This document shows positions 52,762 through 60,550 of a stretch of DNA of 64,000 nucleotides, in pieces. The stretch lies in NCBI GenBank assembly GCA_965220775.1, contig OZ244845.1, positions 2,418,001 to 2,482,000 on the forward strand, read 5' to 3'. The position numbers were made by a program, and so were the translations under genes. The notes under the pieces were generated by a model that saw only the letters and a list, made by a program, of their open reading frames with translations, was not told the DNA's origin and made no database searches. Numbering within the stretch: position 1 is the first letter of the stretch; each line of letters opens with the position of its first letter. Source of the DNA: G963664835 sp965220775 (GTDB taxonomy: Bacteria > Chloroflexota > UBA6077 > FW602-bin22 > JBCLEL01).

Positions 52762-53132
52762 TGGCTGAGGAGTACCGAAAGTTCGACGCAGCGGACTACA
52801 TAAAGACCGAGGAGGATGCCCGAGGGCTTCTCACAGCGGCTACGGATGAGGACCCTGGGGACGGCGCAGTGATTCGCGCCGCCCTGAAGCACGTCGCTCG
52901 GATGCATAACATTAGCGCCCTCGCCCGCGACACCGGGCTGAACCGCGGCAACCTCTACGAGGCGCTGTCAGAAGACGGCAACCCCACCCTGGCAACACTG
53001 CTGAAGGTCACCCGCGCCTTGGGGCTGAGGCTGCGTCTTGAGCCCGTCGAGAGCCCCGAACAGGGCGCGCAACCGGCTGAACGCCGGAATCTCCCGGCAG
53101 GCTCGACGGCGAATGCCCCACGCGGCTTCTGA
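52761..53132 (+). CDS. HigA-like / addiction module antidote protein
   Basis: 123 residues from ATG 52761, overlapping the broken toxin's stop as TAATG. N-terminal FDAADYIKTEEDARGLLTAA, then a helix-turn-helix core ISALARDTGLNRGNLYEALS, followed by GNPTLATLLKVTRALGLRLR, the pattern of addiction module antidote proteins that pair with this RelE-type killer. The C-terminal 25 residues are unstructured. The antitoxin is intact while its toxin is disrupted, as selection would predict. Confidence 0.9.
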   Translation: MAEEYRKFDAADYIKTEEDARGLLTAATDEDPGDGAVIRAALKHVARMHNISALARDTGLNRGNLYEALSEDGNPTLATLLKVTRALGLRLRLEPVESPEQGAQPAERRNLPAGSTANAPRGF

Positions 53133-53153
53133 GTCTCCACATTCGCAATCAAT

Positions 53154-53286
53154 ATCCACCTTGAGCCTCCGCCGGCGGACAGCTATAATCATAGTACAAA
53201 TGTACCATCCCTTTAGAATCAGCCAGAGCACTTCCACGAGAAATGAAGAATTGCAAAAAAGACTGCCGGCTGCCATCGGTCACGCC
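53154..53286 (+). promoter_or_regulatory. Promoter/operator repeat, copy 2 (right of the RelE/HigA module)
   Basis: TTGAGC (53161-53166), 17 bases, TATAAT (53184-53189), then GTACA-AA-TGTAC (53194-53205). About 85-90 percent identical to copy 1 over 125 bases. Starts 22 bases after the antitoxin stop, so the two copies flank the module as direct repeats. It reads into the tandem array, not into a gene. Confidence 0.65.
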
Positions 53287-53400
53287 GGCCCCAGTGAAAA
53301 AAAGTACTTTTTGCAAAACAAACTGCCCGCGGTCAGCCGTCAAGCCGAGCCCCGGCGGAAAAAAGTACTTTTTGCAAAACAAACTGCCGGTGGCGAGTCG
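53247..53400. repeat. Three-unit tandem array of the ~60-bp A5-N4-T5 / TTGCAAAACAAA repeat
   Basis: TTGCAAAA words start at 53251, 53311 and 53372 (period 60-61). Units 2 and 3 are preceded by AAAAAAGTACTTTT, a palindrome, and followed by ACTGCC and a GC-rich GGTCAGCCGTCAAGCC-type segment. Same unit and period as 20664-20822, where the palindrome centre is CTAG instead of GTAC. Confidence 0.8.
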
Positions 53401-53411
53401 TCAAGCCGGCA

Positions 53412-53560
53412 CCCGTTGACACCGGCAATCGTCGGCAATTACCATCGAACTCGCGGCTAACCGACTCTTGGACCAGGAGGGGGAGGTTAAGGTCAAGATG
53501 ACCGCGAGCGGGGTCTGTCACAGCTGCCTTCACACGGCGGACGGCCGGCTCGATCAAGTT
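53412..53560 (+). pseudogene. Partial copy of the alcohol dehydrogenase promoter and start region
   Basis: Positions 53414-53475 match 54446-54508 (TTGACACCGGCAATC...CGAACTCGCGGCTAACCG), then after a 90-base gap in the original, 53476-53560 match 54604-54690 (AGGAGGGGGAGGTTAAGGTC, ATGACCGCGAGCGGGGT). The reading frame holds KVKMTASGVCHSCLHTADG but has no proper start. hicAB lies between this fragment and the intact gene. Confidence 0.85.
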
Positions 53561-53563
53561 GAG

Positions 53564-53995
53564 CTAATGGCCGGCGGTGACCTCGACCTTGAGACTGCGA
53601 CCCACCGCTCGGAGCGCCTTTTGGACCTGACTCATGTGGGAGCGGTGGTCCGGGTTGGTAAGCTTGCGTACGGCGGACTCGCTGATGCCCAGCCTTTCGG
53701 CAAGCTCCACCTTGGTGATGCGCTGCGCCCTCATAGCCGAATACAGCGCAAGTTTGGCGGCGACGACGGTCGGCACCGGCACTGAAGCTTGACCATCAAT
53801 CGCCTCGCTGGGAGTGGGGATGTCCCACTTTTCGTGGACGTATCCGGCGAGGGCCGTAGCAAGCGCATCCTCCGCCATTGCCAAAGCCTCGGAGCGGTCT
53901 CTTCCGCCGGTGATGGCCTCCGGCACGTCGGCAAAGGTGGCCACCAGGCTCCCATCTTCATCGTGGGTCAGCCGACATGGGTATGCGTAGATCAT
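53564..53995 (-). CDS. hicB: HicB antitoxin
   Basis: 143 residues. An N-terminal HicB partial-RNaseH fold (YPCRLTHDEDGSLVATFADV, PEAITGGRDRSEALAMAEDA), then a helix-turn-helix (TKVELAERLGISESAVRKL, SHMSQVQKALRAVG) that binds the operon operator. It follows hicA by three bases. It neutralises HicA and probably represses at the inverted repeat at 54222-54245. Confidence 0.92.
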   Translation of the reverse strand: MIYAYPCRLTHDEDGSLVATFADVPEAITGGRDRSEALAMAEDALATALAGYVHEKWDIPTPSEAIDGQASVPVPTVVAAKLALYSAMRAQRITKVELAERLGISESAVRKLTNPDHRSHMSQVQKALRAVGRSLKVEVTAGH

Positions 53996-53998
53996 GGC

Positions 53999-54205
53999 TC
54001 AGAACTCCCTTGAGTCGATGTTCAACTGACGCAGCATCGCCGCCAAGATGCCCTTCTTCAGCTCGCCCCGTCGCACCGTGGTGAACCGGGAGCCAACGTA
54101 GAGTCTGCCGTGACTGCCCTTGCCGTGAGTCGGATCGAAACGGAAGGCATGTCCTGTCTTGCGAGCATAGTCCCTGGCTCGCCTGATGAACTCACGGCTG
54201 GTCAT
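53999..54205 (-). CDS. hicA: HicA mRNA interferase toxin
   Basis: 68 residues with the double-stranded RNA-binding-like HicA fold. The catalytic histidine lies in the GKGSHGRLYVGSR motif, followed by TTVRRGELKKGILAAMLRQL. The order hicA-hicB and the tight spacing are standard. ATG 54205. Confidence 0.9.
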   Translation of the reverse strand: MTSREFIRRARDYARKTGHAFRFDPTHGKGSHGRLYVGSRFTTVRRGELKKGILAAMLRQLNIDSREF

Positions 54206-54221
54206 CGGCTCATTTTCGCAC

Positions 54222-54245
54222 CTTAGTATACGAATTACAACTAAG
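54222..54245 (-). promoter_or_regulatory. Inverted repeat upstream of hicA (candidate HicB operator)
   Basis: CTTAGT (54222-54227) and ACTAAG (54240-54245) separated by 12 bases, with TATACT on the minus strand as a possible -10 box. It is 17 bases upstream of the hicA start. The rest of 54246-54440 shows no gene. Confidence 0.45.
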
Positions 54246-54522
54246 CTCTCGACCTAGGGGCGATGGGATTCGCCAGGTGGGAGTTCCTCCACAAGGTGCG
54301 ATTCGGGGCGGTTTCAAAGCTGAGGCAGGTGTGAATCGGGGCAACCAGCCACATCGGAGCAAGCATTTTGGTTCCAGAGCACCTTTCGCTCCAACAGGAC
54401 AGTCGGCTCTTTGGAAATTGCAGAAGTGCAATCGGCATCCCCGCGCCCGTTGACACCGGCAATCTTCGCCAATTACCATCGAACTCGCGGCTAACCGTCT
54501 TTTCGATCAGGAGGTATGCCAA

Positions 54523-55629
54523 GTGGGACAGATGATCAAAGCGCCACTCCTCTACAGACCGCGGGAACCGATGGGGGTCGAGGATATAGAGGTGGAAGAT
54601 CCCCAGGAGGGGGAGGTTAAGGTCAAGATGACCGCGAGCGGGGTTTGCCATAGCTGCCTGCACGCGGCGGATGGATCATGGACCCGTTTCGACGACGCGA
54701 TGCCCATGGTCCTGGGCGATGAGGGCTCCGGCGTGGTCGAGGCGGTAGGCGCCGGCGTGCATTCGGTCGAGCCGGGGGATCACGTAGTACTCTCGTGGTC
54801 GCCAAGCTGCGGCCTATGCCGGCATTGCGTGATCGGCAAGCCGGCGTTGTGCCTGAACCGGGCGACTGTGGGCCGCATATTGGGCGGCCACACGCGTTTC
54901 AGGTGGCAGGGCAAGCCGGCCTACCATTTCGGGGCGACCGGCACCTATGCGCCGGTGACGGTGATACATCACTCGCAAGCGATCAAGATCGACGACGACG
55001 TGCCGCTGGAAACGGCGGCGTTGATCGGCTGCTCGGTGACGACCGGCGTTGGCGCGGTGCTGAATACCGCGCAGGTTCCGGCCGGCGCGCCGATCGCGGT
55101 CTGGGGAGCCGGCGGGATCGGATTGAACGTGATCCAGGGCGGTGTCGTCTGTGGGGCCTGGCCGATAATCGCGGTCGATATCGACGCCGGCAAGCTTGAT
55201 CTGGCGGAGGAGTTTGGCGCTACTCACGTGGTGGACGCGTCGAAGGAGGACCCGGTCGAGGCGGTGACGCGCATCACCGACGGCGGGGCCGATTTCACGT
55301 TCGTCGCGGTCGGACATATGCCGGCGGCGGAGCAGGCCTGGAACGCGCTGGCGAAGGGCGGCCTCTGCGTGGTGATCGGCCTGGGTCCGACCGGCGGCAA
55401 GGTGGCGGTCGACAACTTCGACTTGATCTCGAAGGAGCGGCGCCTCGCCGGCTCATTCTACGGTACTGCCCAGCCGCGCAACGACTTTCCCCGGTTCATC
55501 AATCTGTACAAGGCCGGCAAGCTGAAGCTCGACGAGCTGGTCACGAAGCGGTACAGCATCTACGAGGCGAACGAGGCGTTCGATGACCTGAAGGCCGGGC
55601 AGTTGGCGCGGGGATTGATAGTCTTCTGA
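54523..55629 (+). CDS. Zinc-dependent alcohol dehydrogenase
   Basis: Medium-chain dehydrogenase of 368 residues. Catalytic zinc ligands sit in GVCHSCLHAADG and the GDEGSGVVEAVGAGVHSVEP block (here GDE replaces the usual GHE); structural zinc cysteines in SCGLCRHCVIGKPALC. The NAD loop is VWGAGGIGLNVIQGG. GTG 54523 is well placed after AGGAGGT. The family oxidises alcohols or aldehydes; substrate unknown. Its promoter and first codons are partly duplicated at 53412-53560. Confidence 0.93.
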   Translation: MGQMIKAPLLYRPREPMGVEDIEVEDPQEGEVKVKMTASGVCHSCLHAADGSWTRFDDAMPMVLGDEGSGVVEAVGAGVHSVEPGDHVVLSWSPSCGLCRHCVIGKPALCLNRATVGRILGGHTRFRWQGKPAYHFGATGTYAPVTVIHHSQAIKIDDDVPLETAALIGCSVTTGVGAVLNTAQVPAGAPIAVWGAGGIGLNVIQGGVVCGAWPIIAVDIDAGKLDLAEEFGATHVVDASKEDPVEAVTRITDGGADFTFVAVGHMPAAEQAWNALAKGGLCVVIGLGPTGGKVAVDNFDLISKERRLAGSFYGTAQPRNDFPRFINLYKAGKLKLDELVTKRYSIYEANEAFDDLKAGQLARGLIVF

Positions 55630-55734
55630 GTGCGGTACGGTCGTGGAGCGTTTGCGCCGGAATTACAGGGGCCTCGGCAAGGCTTCACAAGGGATGAAGA
55701 TCGCGGCACTGCGAGACCGGCGGCGGGGGACAAG

Positions 55735-57181
55735 CCCATCTGCTCCAACTAATTGTTATAAGAACCATCCTTCCCTTGGGAAAGAACTCCTGCACAGTAG
55801 TGAGGAACAATACTACTCTGCGGGAGGAACAGCGCGAAATGCCCAAGAAACTCGGTGACGATACAGACACCTTAGGGAACATAGAGGAGTTCCTCCAACA
55901 GTGTTTGGAGGGGATGGAGCCAGACGGCAGGGTCAAGGGGCCTGGCAGGCCGCGTATTCTGCCGGCGATGGCTCTGTGGGCTGGACTGCTGGTGTGCGTA
56001 CTGAGAGGCTTTGGCAGCCAACTGGCCTTGTGGCGTCTTATCTCGGAACGGGGGCTGTGGTTCTTCCCCCGATTTGAGGTAACAGACCAGGCTGTTTACA
56101 AGCGGCTACATAGCGCGGGGACCGAGCCGCTGGAGAGGCTGTTCGAACAGATCAGCAGCGTGTTGGCGGAGCGATTTGAGGGTTTGGTCTCCGATAGGCT
56201 GGCATCGTTTGCCGAAGAGGTGGTGTGCATAGACGAGAGTACACTGGAGGCCATCTCGAGAACGCTGCCGACTCTGAGGGAAATCCCTGAAGGGGACACT
56301 CGTCTGCTCGCCGGCAAGCTGGCCGGCGTGTTCGACCTGAGACGCCAGCAGTGGCGTAGGGTCAGGTTCCAGCCGAATCCCAATCAGAACGAGAAGGTGT
56401 TAGCGCGAGATCTGGCGGCAGAGTTGCCCGCGGGAACACTGGTGGTGGCAGACCTGGGATACTTCGGTTTCGCCTGGTTTGACTGGCTGACAGACAGGGG
56501 TTGCCATTGGCTGAGCAGGCTGAGAGCAAAGACCAGCTACAAAGTAATTCATACTTTCTATCAGCGCGGCGATGTCTTCGATGGCATCGTGTGGCTGGGA
56601 GTCCACCGCGCGGACCGGACCAAACACGCCGTTCGGCTGGTGACTTTCAGACAGGGCAAAACACTGCGCCGTTACATCACCAACGTTCGAGAGCCTCACA
56701 GGTTCCCGATTCCATCCATAGCCGAGGTCTACGCTCGCAGGTGGGACATTGAGATGGCGCTGGCGTTGGCCAAGCAACACCTCAAGCTGCGTCTGCTGTG
56801 GTCTGCCAAGCAGGTGGTGATTCAGCAACAGATATGGGCGACGTTGATAATATCGCAGGTCCTCCAGTCATTGAGGCTTGAGATTGCCTACAAGGCCGGG
56901 GTGGACCCTTTCGAGGTGTCGATCGGCCTGCTGGTGGAGTATGCGCCCCAATATGCCTACGAAGGCAGAGACCCTGTAAAGGTCTTCGTCGAGCGAGGTC
57001 GTGAACTGGGCTTCATTCGACCTTCACGAAGAACGCGCATCCAGGCCCCGAGCATACCTGTCGAGTCAATCCTGCCCGCACCGCCCGGACTAGCGCTCAT
57101 TCGCAAGCCCCGATATGCTAACCGCAAATGCTACAGACGCACCGCAAACACCCTGAAAACCAATTAGTTGGAGCAGATGGG
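55735..57181. mobile_element. IS4-like insertion sequence, 21-bp perfect terminal inverted repeats
   Basis: Ends 55735-55755 (CCCATCTGCTCCAACTAATT...) and 57161-57181 are exact inverted repeats. ACAAG flanks both sides (55730-55734 and 57182-57186). Because the flanks are also G/C symmetric, the duplication could be read as 5 to 11 bases (up to GGGACAAGCCC). The element sits in the centre of a family A palindrome (GGCGGGGGACAAGCCCCCGCC), whose two halves flank it. Confidence 0.93.
55839..57167 (+). CDS. IS4-family transposase (DDE)
   Basis: 442 residues from ATG 55839 (MPKKLGDDTDTLGN), with GGGAGGA upstream; a TTG at 55776 is an in-frame alternative. DDE residues are likely in VCIDESTLEAIS, VVADLGYFGFAWFD, and the Y-R-E-K block YARRWDIEMALALAKQHLKL typical of IS4. 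The stop codon lies inside the right terminal inverted repeat. The gene appears intact, so the element may be active. Confidence 0.92.
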   Translation: MPKKLGDDTDTLGNIEEFLQQCLEGMEPDGRVKGPGRPRILPAMALWAGLLVCVLRGFGSQLALWRLISERGLWFFPRFEVTDQAVYKRLHSAGTEPLERLFEQISSVLAERFEGLVSDRLASFAEEVVCIDESTLEAISRTLPTLREIPEGDTRLLAGKLAGVFDLRRQQWRRVRFQPNPNQNEKVLARDLAAELPAGTLVVADLGYFGFAWFDWLTDRGCHWLSRLRAKTSYKVIHTFYQRGDVFDGIVWLGVHRADRTKHAVRLVTFRQGKTLRRYITNVREPHRFPIPSIAEVYARRWDIEMALALAKQHLKLRLLWSAKQVVIQQQIWATLIISQVLQSLRLEIAYKAGVDPFEVSIGLLVEYAPQYAYEGRDPVKVFVERGRELGFIRPSRRTRIQAPSIPVESILPAPPGLALIRKPRYANRKCYRRTANTLKTN

Positions 57182-57350
57182 ACAAGCCCCCGCCCTACAT
57201 TCCCCTCCCCATTCCTGGACGCCGGCCCCGGATCAGGGTCCGGACCATGCTTTCCTACCTTCAGCTTAGCCGTGCGGAAGCCGCGTAACGGGATGAGAAT
57301 AGCGGCGATGGGAGACCGGCGGCGGGGGACAAGCCTCCGCCCTACATTTC
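57182..57350. repeat. Right half of the IS-split palindrome plus another family A copy
   Basis: 57182-57200 completes the target palindrome, and 57308-57350 (GACCGGCGGCGGGGGACAAG then CCTCCGCCCTACATT) is an uninterrupted relative. Between them lies CCGGATCAGGGTCCGGACCA, a variant of family C. Confidence 0.75.
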
Positions 57351-57389
57351 CGCCCCCCACCCCTGGACGCGGGCGCGGCAGGAGGCTAG

Positions 57390-58493
57390 ATGACCGAACC
57401 AGTCGAGACGGGTAGCAGCCTGTACGCGCAGGCCGGCGTGGACAACTTGGCGAAGGCCGGCGGGCTGGCGGACATCGGTGAGCGGGTGCGGGCGACGTTC
57501 TCATACCGAAGCGGGTTGGGCCGGCCGCTGCTGCCCCTTGGCTATTTCGCCAACGTGATCGACTTGGCCGACGGTAGGGGCCTCGCGATCTCGACCGACA
57601 ACGTCGGGACCAAGGTCCTGGTCGCGCAGATGATGGGCCGCTACGACACGGTCGGCATCGACTGCGTGGCGATAAACGTCAACGATCTGCTCTGCGTTGG
57701 CGCGGAGCCGCTGTCGCTGGTGGACTACATCGCGGCGGAGAGGGCGGACCAGGAGCAACTCGCCCAGATAGCGGCCGGCCTGTGCGAGGGAGCTCGGCAG
57801 GCGCGGATCAGCATATCCGGTGGAGAGACCGCGCAGGTCGCGGAGCTGGTCCGGGGCGCTAGAGAGGGCTACGGATTCGACCTGTCCGGCACCTGCGTCG
57901 GGTTGGTGGACCTGGACCGGCTCGTCGTCGGCCGGCACCTTGCGCCGGGCGACGCGGTGATCGGGATGGCCAGCAGCGGGATTCATAGCAACGGCCTCAC
58001 GCTGGCCCGCCGGCTGTTCTTCGACAAGCTGGGTTACAGCGTCAGCGAGCACCTACCTTCGCTGGGGCGTAGTATTGGCGACGAGCTACTGGAGCCGACT
58101 CGCATCTACGTGCCGGCGGCGCTGGAGATGCTGGGCCGGCTCGACATAAAGTCGATGGCCCATATCACCGGCGACGGGCTGACGAACCTCTTGAGGGTAG
58201 ACTCGGACCTGGGATTCCTGATCGATGACCTGCCGGACCCGCCGCCCATATTCGAGCTGATTCAAGCGGCCGGCGAGGTACCACCGCACGAGATGTACGA
58301 GGTGTTCAACATGGGCGTAGGGTTCTGCGCGGTCGTGCCGGCTGAGCAGGCGGACGAGGCGATCGCGATCAGCCGGCGCCACGGCACGCCGGCCTGGAGG
58401 ATCGGCTATGCCACCGACGAGTTCAGCAAGAAGGTGCGGCTGACGCAGCCTCGACTGATCGGAGAAAACAACCGATTCAGGCCGGCACCATGA
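57390..58493 (+). CDS. purM: Phosphoribosylformylglycinamidine cyclo-ligase PurM (AIR synthase)
   Basis: ATP-dependent cyclo-ligase of 367 residues, fifth step of purine synthesis. It shows LAISTDNVGTKVLVAQMMGRYDT then VGIDCVAINVNDLLCVGAEPL, ISGGETAQVAEL, MASSGIHSNGLTLARR, and AHITGDGLTNLLR. It overlaps the following oxidoreductase start by four bases. purS, purC, purB and purD lie 20-25 kb away on the other strand. Confidence 0.97.
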   Translation: MTEPVETGSSLYAQAGVDNLAKAGGLADIGERVRATFSYRSGLGRPLLPLGYFANVIDLADGRGLAISTDNVGTKVLVAQMMGRYDTVGIDCVAINVNDLLCVGAEPLSLVDYIAAERADQEQLAQIAAGLCEGARQARISISGGETAQVAELVRGAREGYGFDLSGTCVGLVDLDRLVVGRHLAPGDAVIGMASSGIHSNGLTLARRLFFDKLGYSVSEHLPSLGRSIGDELLEPTRIYVPAALEMLGRLDIKSMAHITGDGLTNLLRVDSDLGFLIDDLPDPPPIFELIQAAGEVPPHEMYEVFNMGVGFCAVVPAEQADEAIAISRRHGTPAWRIGYATDEFSKKVRLTQPRLIGENNRFRPAP

Positions 58494-59554
58494 AGATGGG
58501 TTTCAGGCTGGAAGAGTGGGTGCCTCCGACCGACGGGGCCCATCTTGGCATCGCCGTGGTCGGGGCCGGCCAAGTCGTGAACGGGGCGCATCTGCCGGCG
58601 TACCGCAAGGGCGGGCTGTCGGTAGCCGGAATATTCGACCGCGACCGGGCGAAGGCGGAGGCGACGGCCGGCAGGTTTGGCGTCGAGAAGGTGTACGGCA
58701 GTCTGGAGGAGCTTCTGGACGATCCCGGCGTGGATATCGTCGACGTGGCGGTGCCGGGCGTGGAGCAGAAGAGAATCGCGCTGGCAGCGGCCGGACAGGG
58801 GAAGCATCTGCTGTGCCAGAAGCCGTTGGCGGCCAGCGTGGAAGACGGCCGGGAGATAGTGGCGGCGGCGAAGGCGAACGGCGTTCAATTGGCGGTGAAT
58901 ATGAACGGGCGCTGGGATCCGGCGCTGAGAACAGCGAAGTCTCTGGTAGAAGACGAATTCCTGGGAGCGCCGCGCTTCGTCCGCTTCGAGGTCAGCGGAG
59001 GCGGTTGGCCAAGCACCGGGTGGATAAGCGCCGGCCGGCACATGGCGATCCTATACAACATGATCCATTGCATCGACTTTCTGCGCTACTGCTTTGGCGA
59101 GCCGGAGCGGGTGTCGGCGACGGACATCAGCTTTCCGGACGAGGCGCCGCCGGGCGACCGGATGGCGATCATCACGATGGAGTTTCCGGAGCATCTAAGG
59201 GGGCTGGTAATCCAGGACTGCTACAGATCGGCGTCGCCGGCGAGATGGTTCTTCCAGTTCGAGGGAACGGATGGAGTCATCGAGGGCGAGCCGGGGTGGC
59301 ACGAGTATCCGAACCCGCGGCCAAGCACGATCAGGCTCGCGTCTCGACGGTGGGACTGGACTTGGTCGGTGCCGAAGCTGGCCGGATGCTGGCTGCCGGA
59401 CGGCTGGCTGGGGACGATGACGGCGCTGCAGCAGGCGGTGGTTACGGGCCGGCCGGCGCACCACAGCGGGGACGACAACCTGAAGACGCTGGAGCTGGTC
59501 TTCGCGATATACGATGCGATCGATCAGCGGCGGGTGGTGGAGCTGCCGGGGTAG
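58490..59554 (+). CDS. Gfo/Idh/MocA family oxidoreductase
   Basis: NAD(P)-dependent oxidoreductase of 354 residues acting on sugars or related compounds. Rossmann start GIAVVGAGQVVNGAHLPAYR, the CQKPLAASVEDGREIV motif with the EKP-like lysine, NMNGRWDPALRTAK and SAGRHMAILYNMIHCIDFLRY follow the family. Coupled to purM by an ATGA overlap, an unusual partner. Its 3' end overlaps the HEPN-type gene by 113 bases on the opposite strand. Confidence 0.9.
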   Translation: MKMGFRLEEWVPPTDGAHLGIAVVGAGQVVNGAHLPAYRKGGLSVAGIFDRDRAKAEATAGRFGVEKVYGSLEELLDDPGVDIVDVAVPGVEQKRIALAAAGQGKHLLCQKPLAASVEDGREIVAAAKANGVQLAVNMNGRWDPALRTAKSLVEDEFLGAPRFVRFEVSGGGWPSTGWISAGRHMAILYNMIHCIDFLRYCFGEPERVSATDISFPDEAPPGDRMAIITMEFPEHLRGLVIQDCYRSASPARWFFQFEGTDGVIEGEPGWHEYPNPRPSTIRLASRRWDWTWSVPKLAGCWLPDGWLGTMTALQQAVVTGRPAHHSGDDNLKTLELVFAIYDAIDQRRVVELPG

Positions 59555-60002
59555 CGGGAGCCGGGCCGGCGTTTGTAGACGCAGCGTTCGCCGGCCTAGC
59601 TTGTTGTTTCCGCGTAGATGCCAGTTTCTGCAAGCCCAGCAATTGATGCACGAGCCAATGCACTTTGGGGACATCGAACTCTAGCTCGTAGTCCTCTACC
59701 CAGCCGTGATAGAAAATCTTGTGAAACCCCTCTGCGATCGCAAATCTATCGTTCAGTGCCGGCATGTCATATGTCTCGGCGAGCTCCCGGACTTTCAACC
59801 GCATTGCCCTGTGTGACTGAGGCGTCCTGCTATTCGTTTGTCCTGCCGCGGCAAGCAATGCGTGGCAAGTCGCCCCCCACAACTTTTCCGATCCCTGGAA
59901 GACATCGCCTCTCTCGAATTCTCTTTCGGAGTGGTTCAAGAAAGTCAGCGCTTGGGCGGCGTGATCCTGCGGGGACGTGATATTTGTATTCGTGGTAGCC
60001 AT
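59442..60002 (-). CDS. HEPN/PaREP1-like domain protein
   Basis: About 186 residues from ATG 60002. DHAAQALTFLNHSEREFERG, then DVFQGSEKLWGATCHALLAA is the HEPN/PaREP1 helical pattern seen in RNases and toxin partners; KIFYHGWVEDYELEF follows. The catalytic RxxxxH of active HEPN RNases is not clearly present. The last 55 residues are alanine/proline-rich and antisense to the Gfo gene, so they may be poorly conserved. The start ATG overlaps the stop of a small upstream frame (TAATG). Confidence 0.7.
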   Translation of the reverse strand: MATTNTNITSPQDHAAQALTFLNHSEREFERGDVFQGSEKLWGATCHALLAAAGQTNSRTPQSHRAMRLKVRELAETYDMPALNDRFAIAEGFHKIFYHGWVEDYELEFDVPKVHWLVHQLLGLQKLASTRKQQARPANAASTNAGPAPATPAAPPPAADRSHRISRRPAPASSGCRPRCGAPAGP

Positions 60003-60244
60003 TACCGGCTTACTCCAATCCTGTTGGAGACAGCTGTTTCGAGCGAGTGATAGATGACGACGCGACAACTGCACTGGGCCGGCTCTTCGTAGTAGACCAA
60101 CTCCCAGACTTCATTATACTCAGCGTAGACGCACGTTTTGCAACTCCCGTCAACATCGCCGGCTTTGACTGGTGTCTTGCGGACTGTTCCGCGTCAGGAG
60201 CCGGCATTCCCGGCACGGCGATGCGGCCGATTAAAATATGACAT
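60002..60244 (-). CDS. Small cysteine-containing frame coupled to the HEPN gene, with in-frame TGA
   Basis: From ATG 60244: MSYFNRPHRRAGNAGS, TGA (60196-60194), then RGTVRKTPVKAGDVDGSCKT, CVYAEYNEVWELVYYEEPAQ, CSCRVVIYHSLETAVSNRIG and TAA overlapping the HEPN ATG. Paired cysteines (CKTC, CSC) suggest metal binding. No normal start codon lies between the TGA and CKTC, so this is a pseudogene, a gene with an unseen start, or a selenocysteine frame. The plus strand also carries a 64-residue frame here. Confidence 0.35.
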
Positions 60245-60324
60245 ATCCGGCGTTTTTGCGGTAAAATCACTTGTTGCCGCATGCGCCGGATGAATGGATC
60301 TATGGCGCCGGCGGTCTCGCCCGT

Positions 60325-60412
60325 GGAGGGGTGGGAGAGTGGTTAAATCCAACAGACTGTAAATCTGTCGCCAAAAATGGCTACGCAGGTTCGAATCCTG
60401 CCCCCTCCACCA
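60325..60412 (+). tRNA. tRNA-Tyr: tRNA-Tyr (anticodon GTA)
   Basis: Acceptor GGAGGGG (60325-60331) pairs with CCCCTCC (60402-60408); anticodon stem ACAGA/TCTGT with loop CTGTAAA, anticodon GTA at 60359-60361; long variable arm as expected for bacterial tRNA-Tyr; T-arm GCAGG-TTCGAAT-CCTGC; encoded CCA at 60410-60412. Confidence 0.97.
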
Positions 60413-60424
60413 ATTGAGAGTTCC

Positions 60425-60493
60425 AAAGGAGATAGCTGCATCGGCCCCCCCGGAAAAATGCCGATAGGCTATCGATGCTGGTGGATCTCCTTT
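60425..60493 (+). promoter_or_regulatory. Structured leader between tRNA-Tyr and tuf
   Basis: Outer stem AAAGGAGAT (60425-60433) / ATCTCCTTT (60485-60493). Inside, GCATCGGC (60438-60445) can pair either with GCCGAT (60460-60465) or with CGATGC (60473-60478), two mutually exclusive folds. No T-run follows, so a simple terminator is unlikely. Confidence 0.5.
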
Positions 60494-60550
60494 AAGTAAC
60501 GAGTAAGACCTACACAACAACTTCAATCAGCCAGGAGGCTTTAAAGTTAT

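Noticed and set aside
53247..53400. CRISPR-like array
   Set aside because: Only three units, and the would-be spacers resemble each other; no cas genes are present.
58516..59646. Plus-strand frame of 376 codons inside the Gfo/Idh/MocA gene
   Set aside because: Glycine/arginine-rich shadow caused by the GC bias of the real gene.
60047..60241. Plus-strand 64-codon frame opposite the HEPN partner
   Set aside because: Looks protein-like but the opposite frame is coupled to the HEPN gene by TAATG; I cannot support both and keep the minus frame as the weak call.
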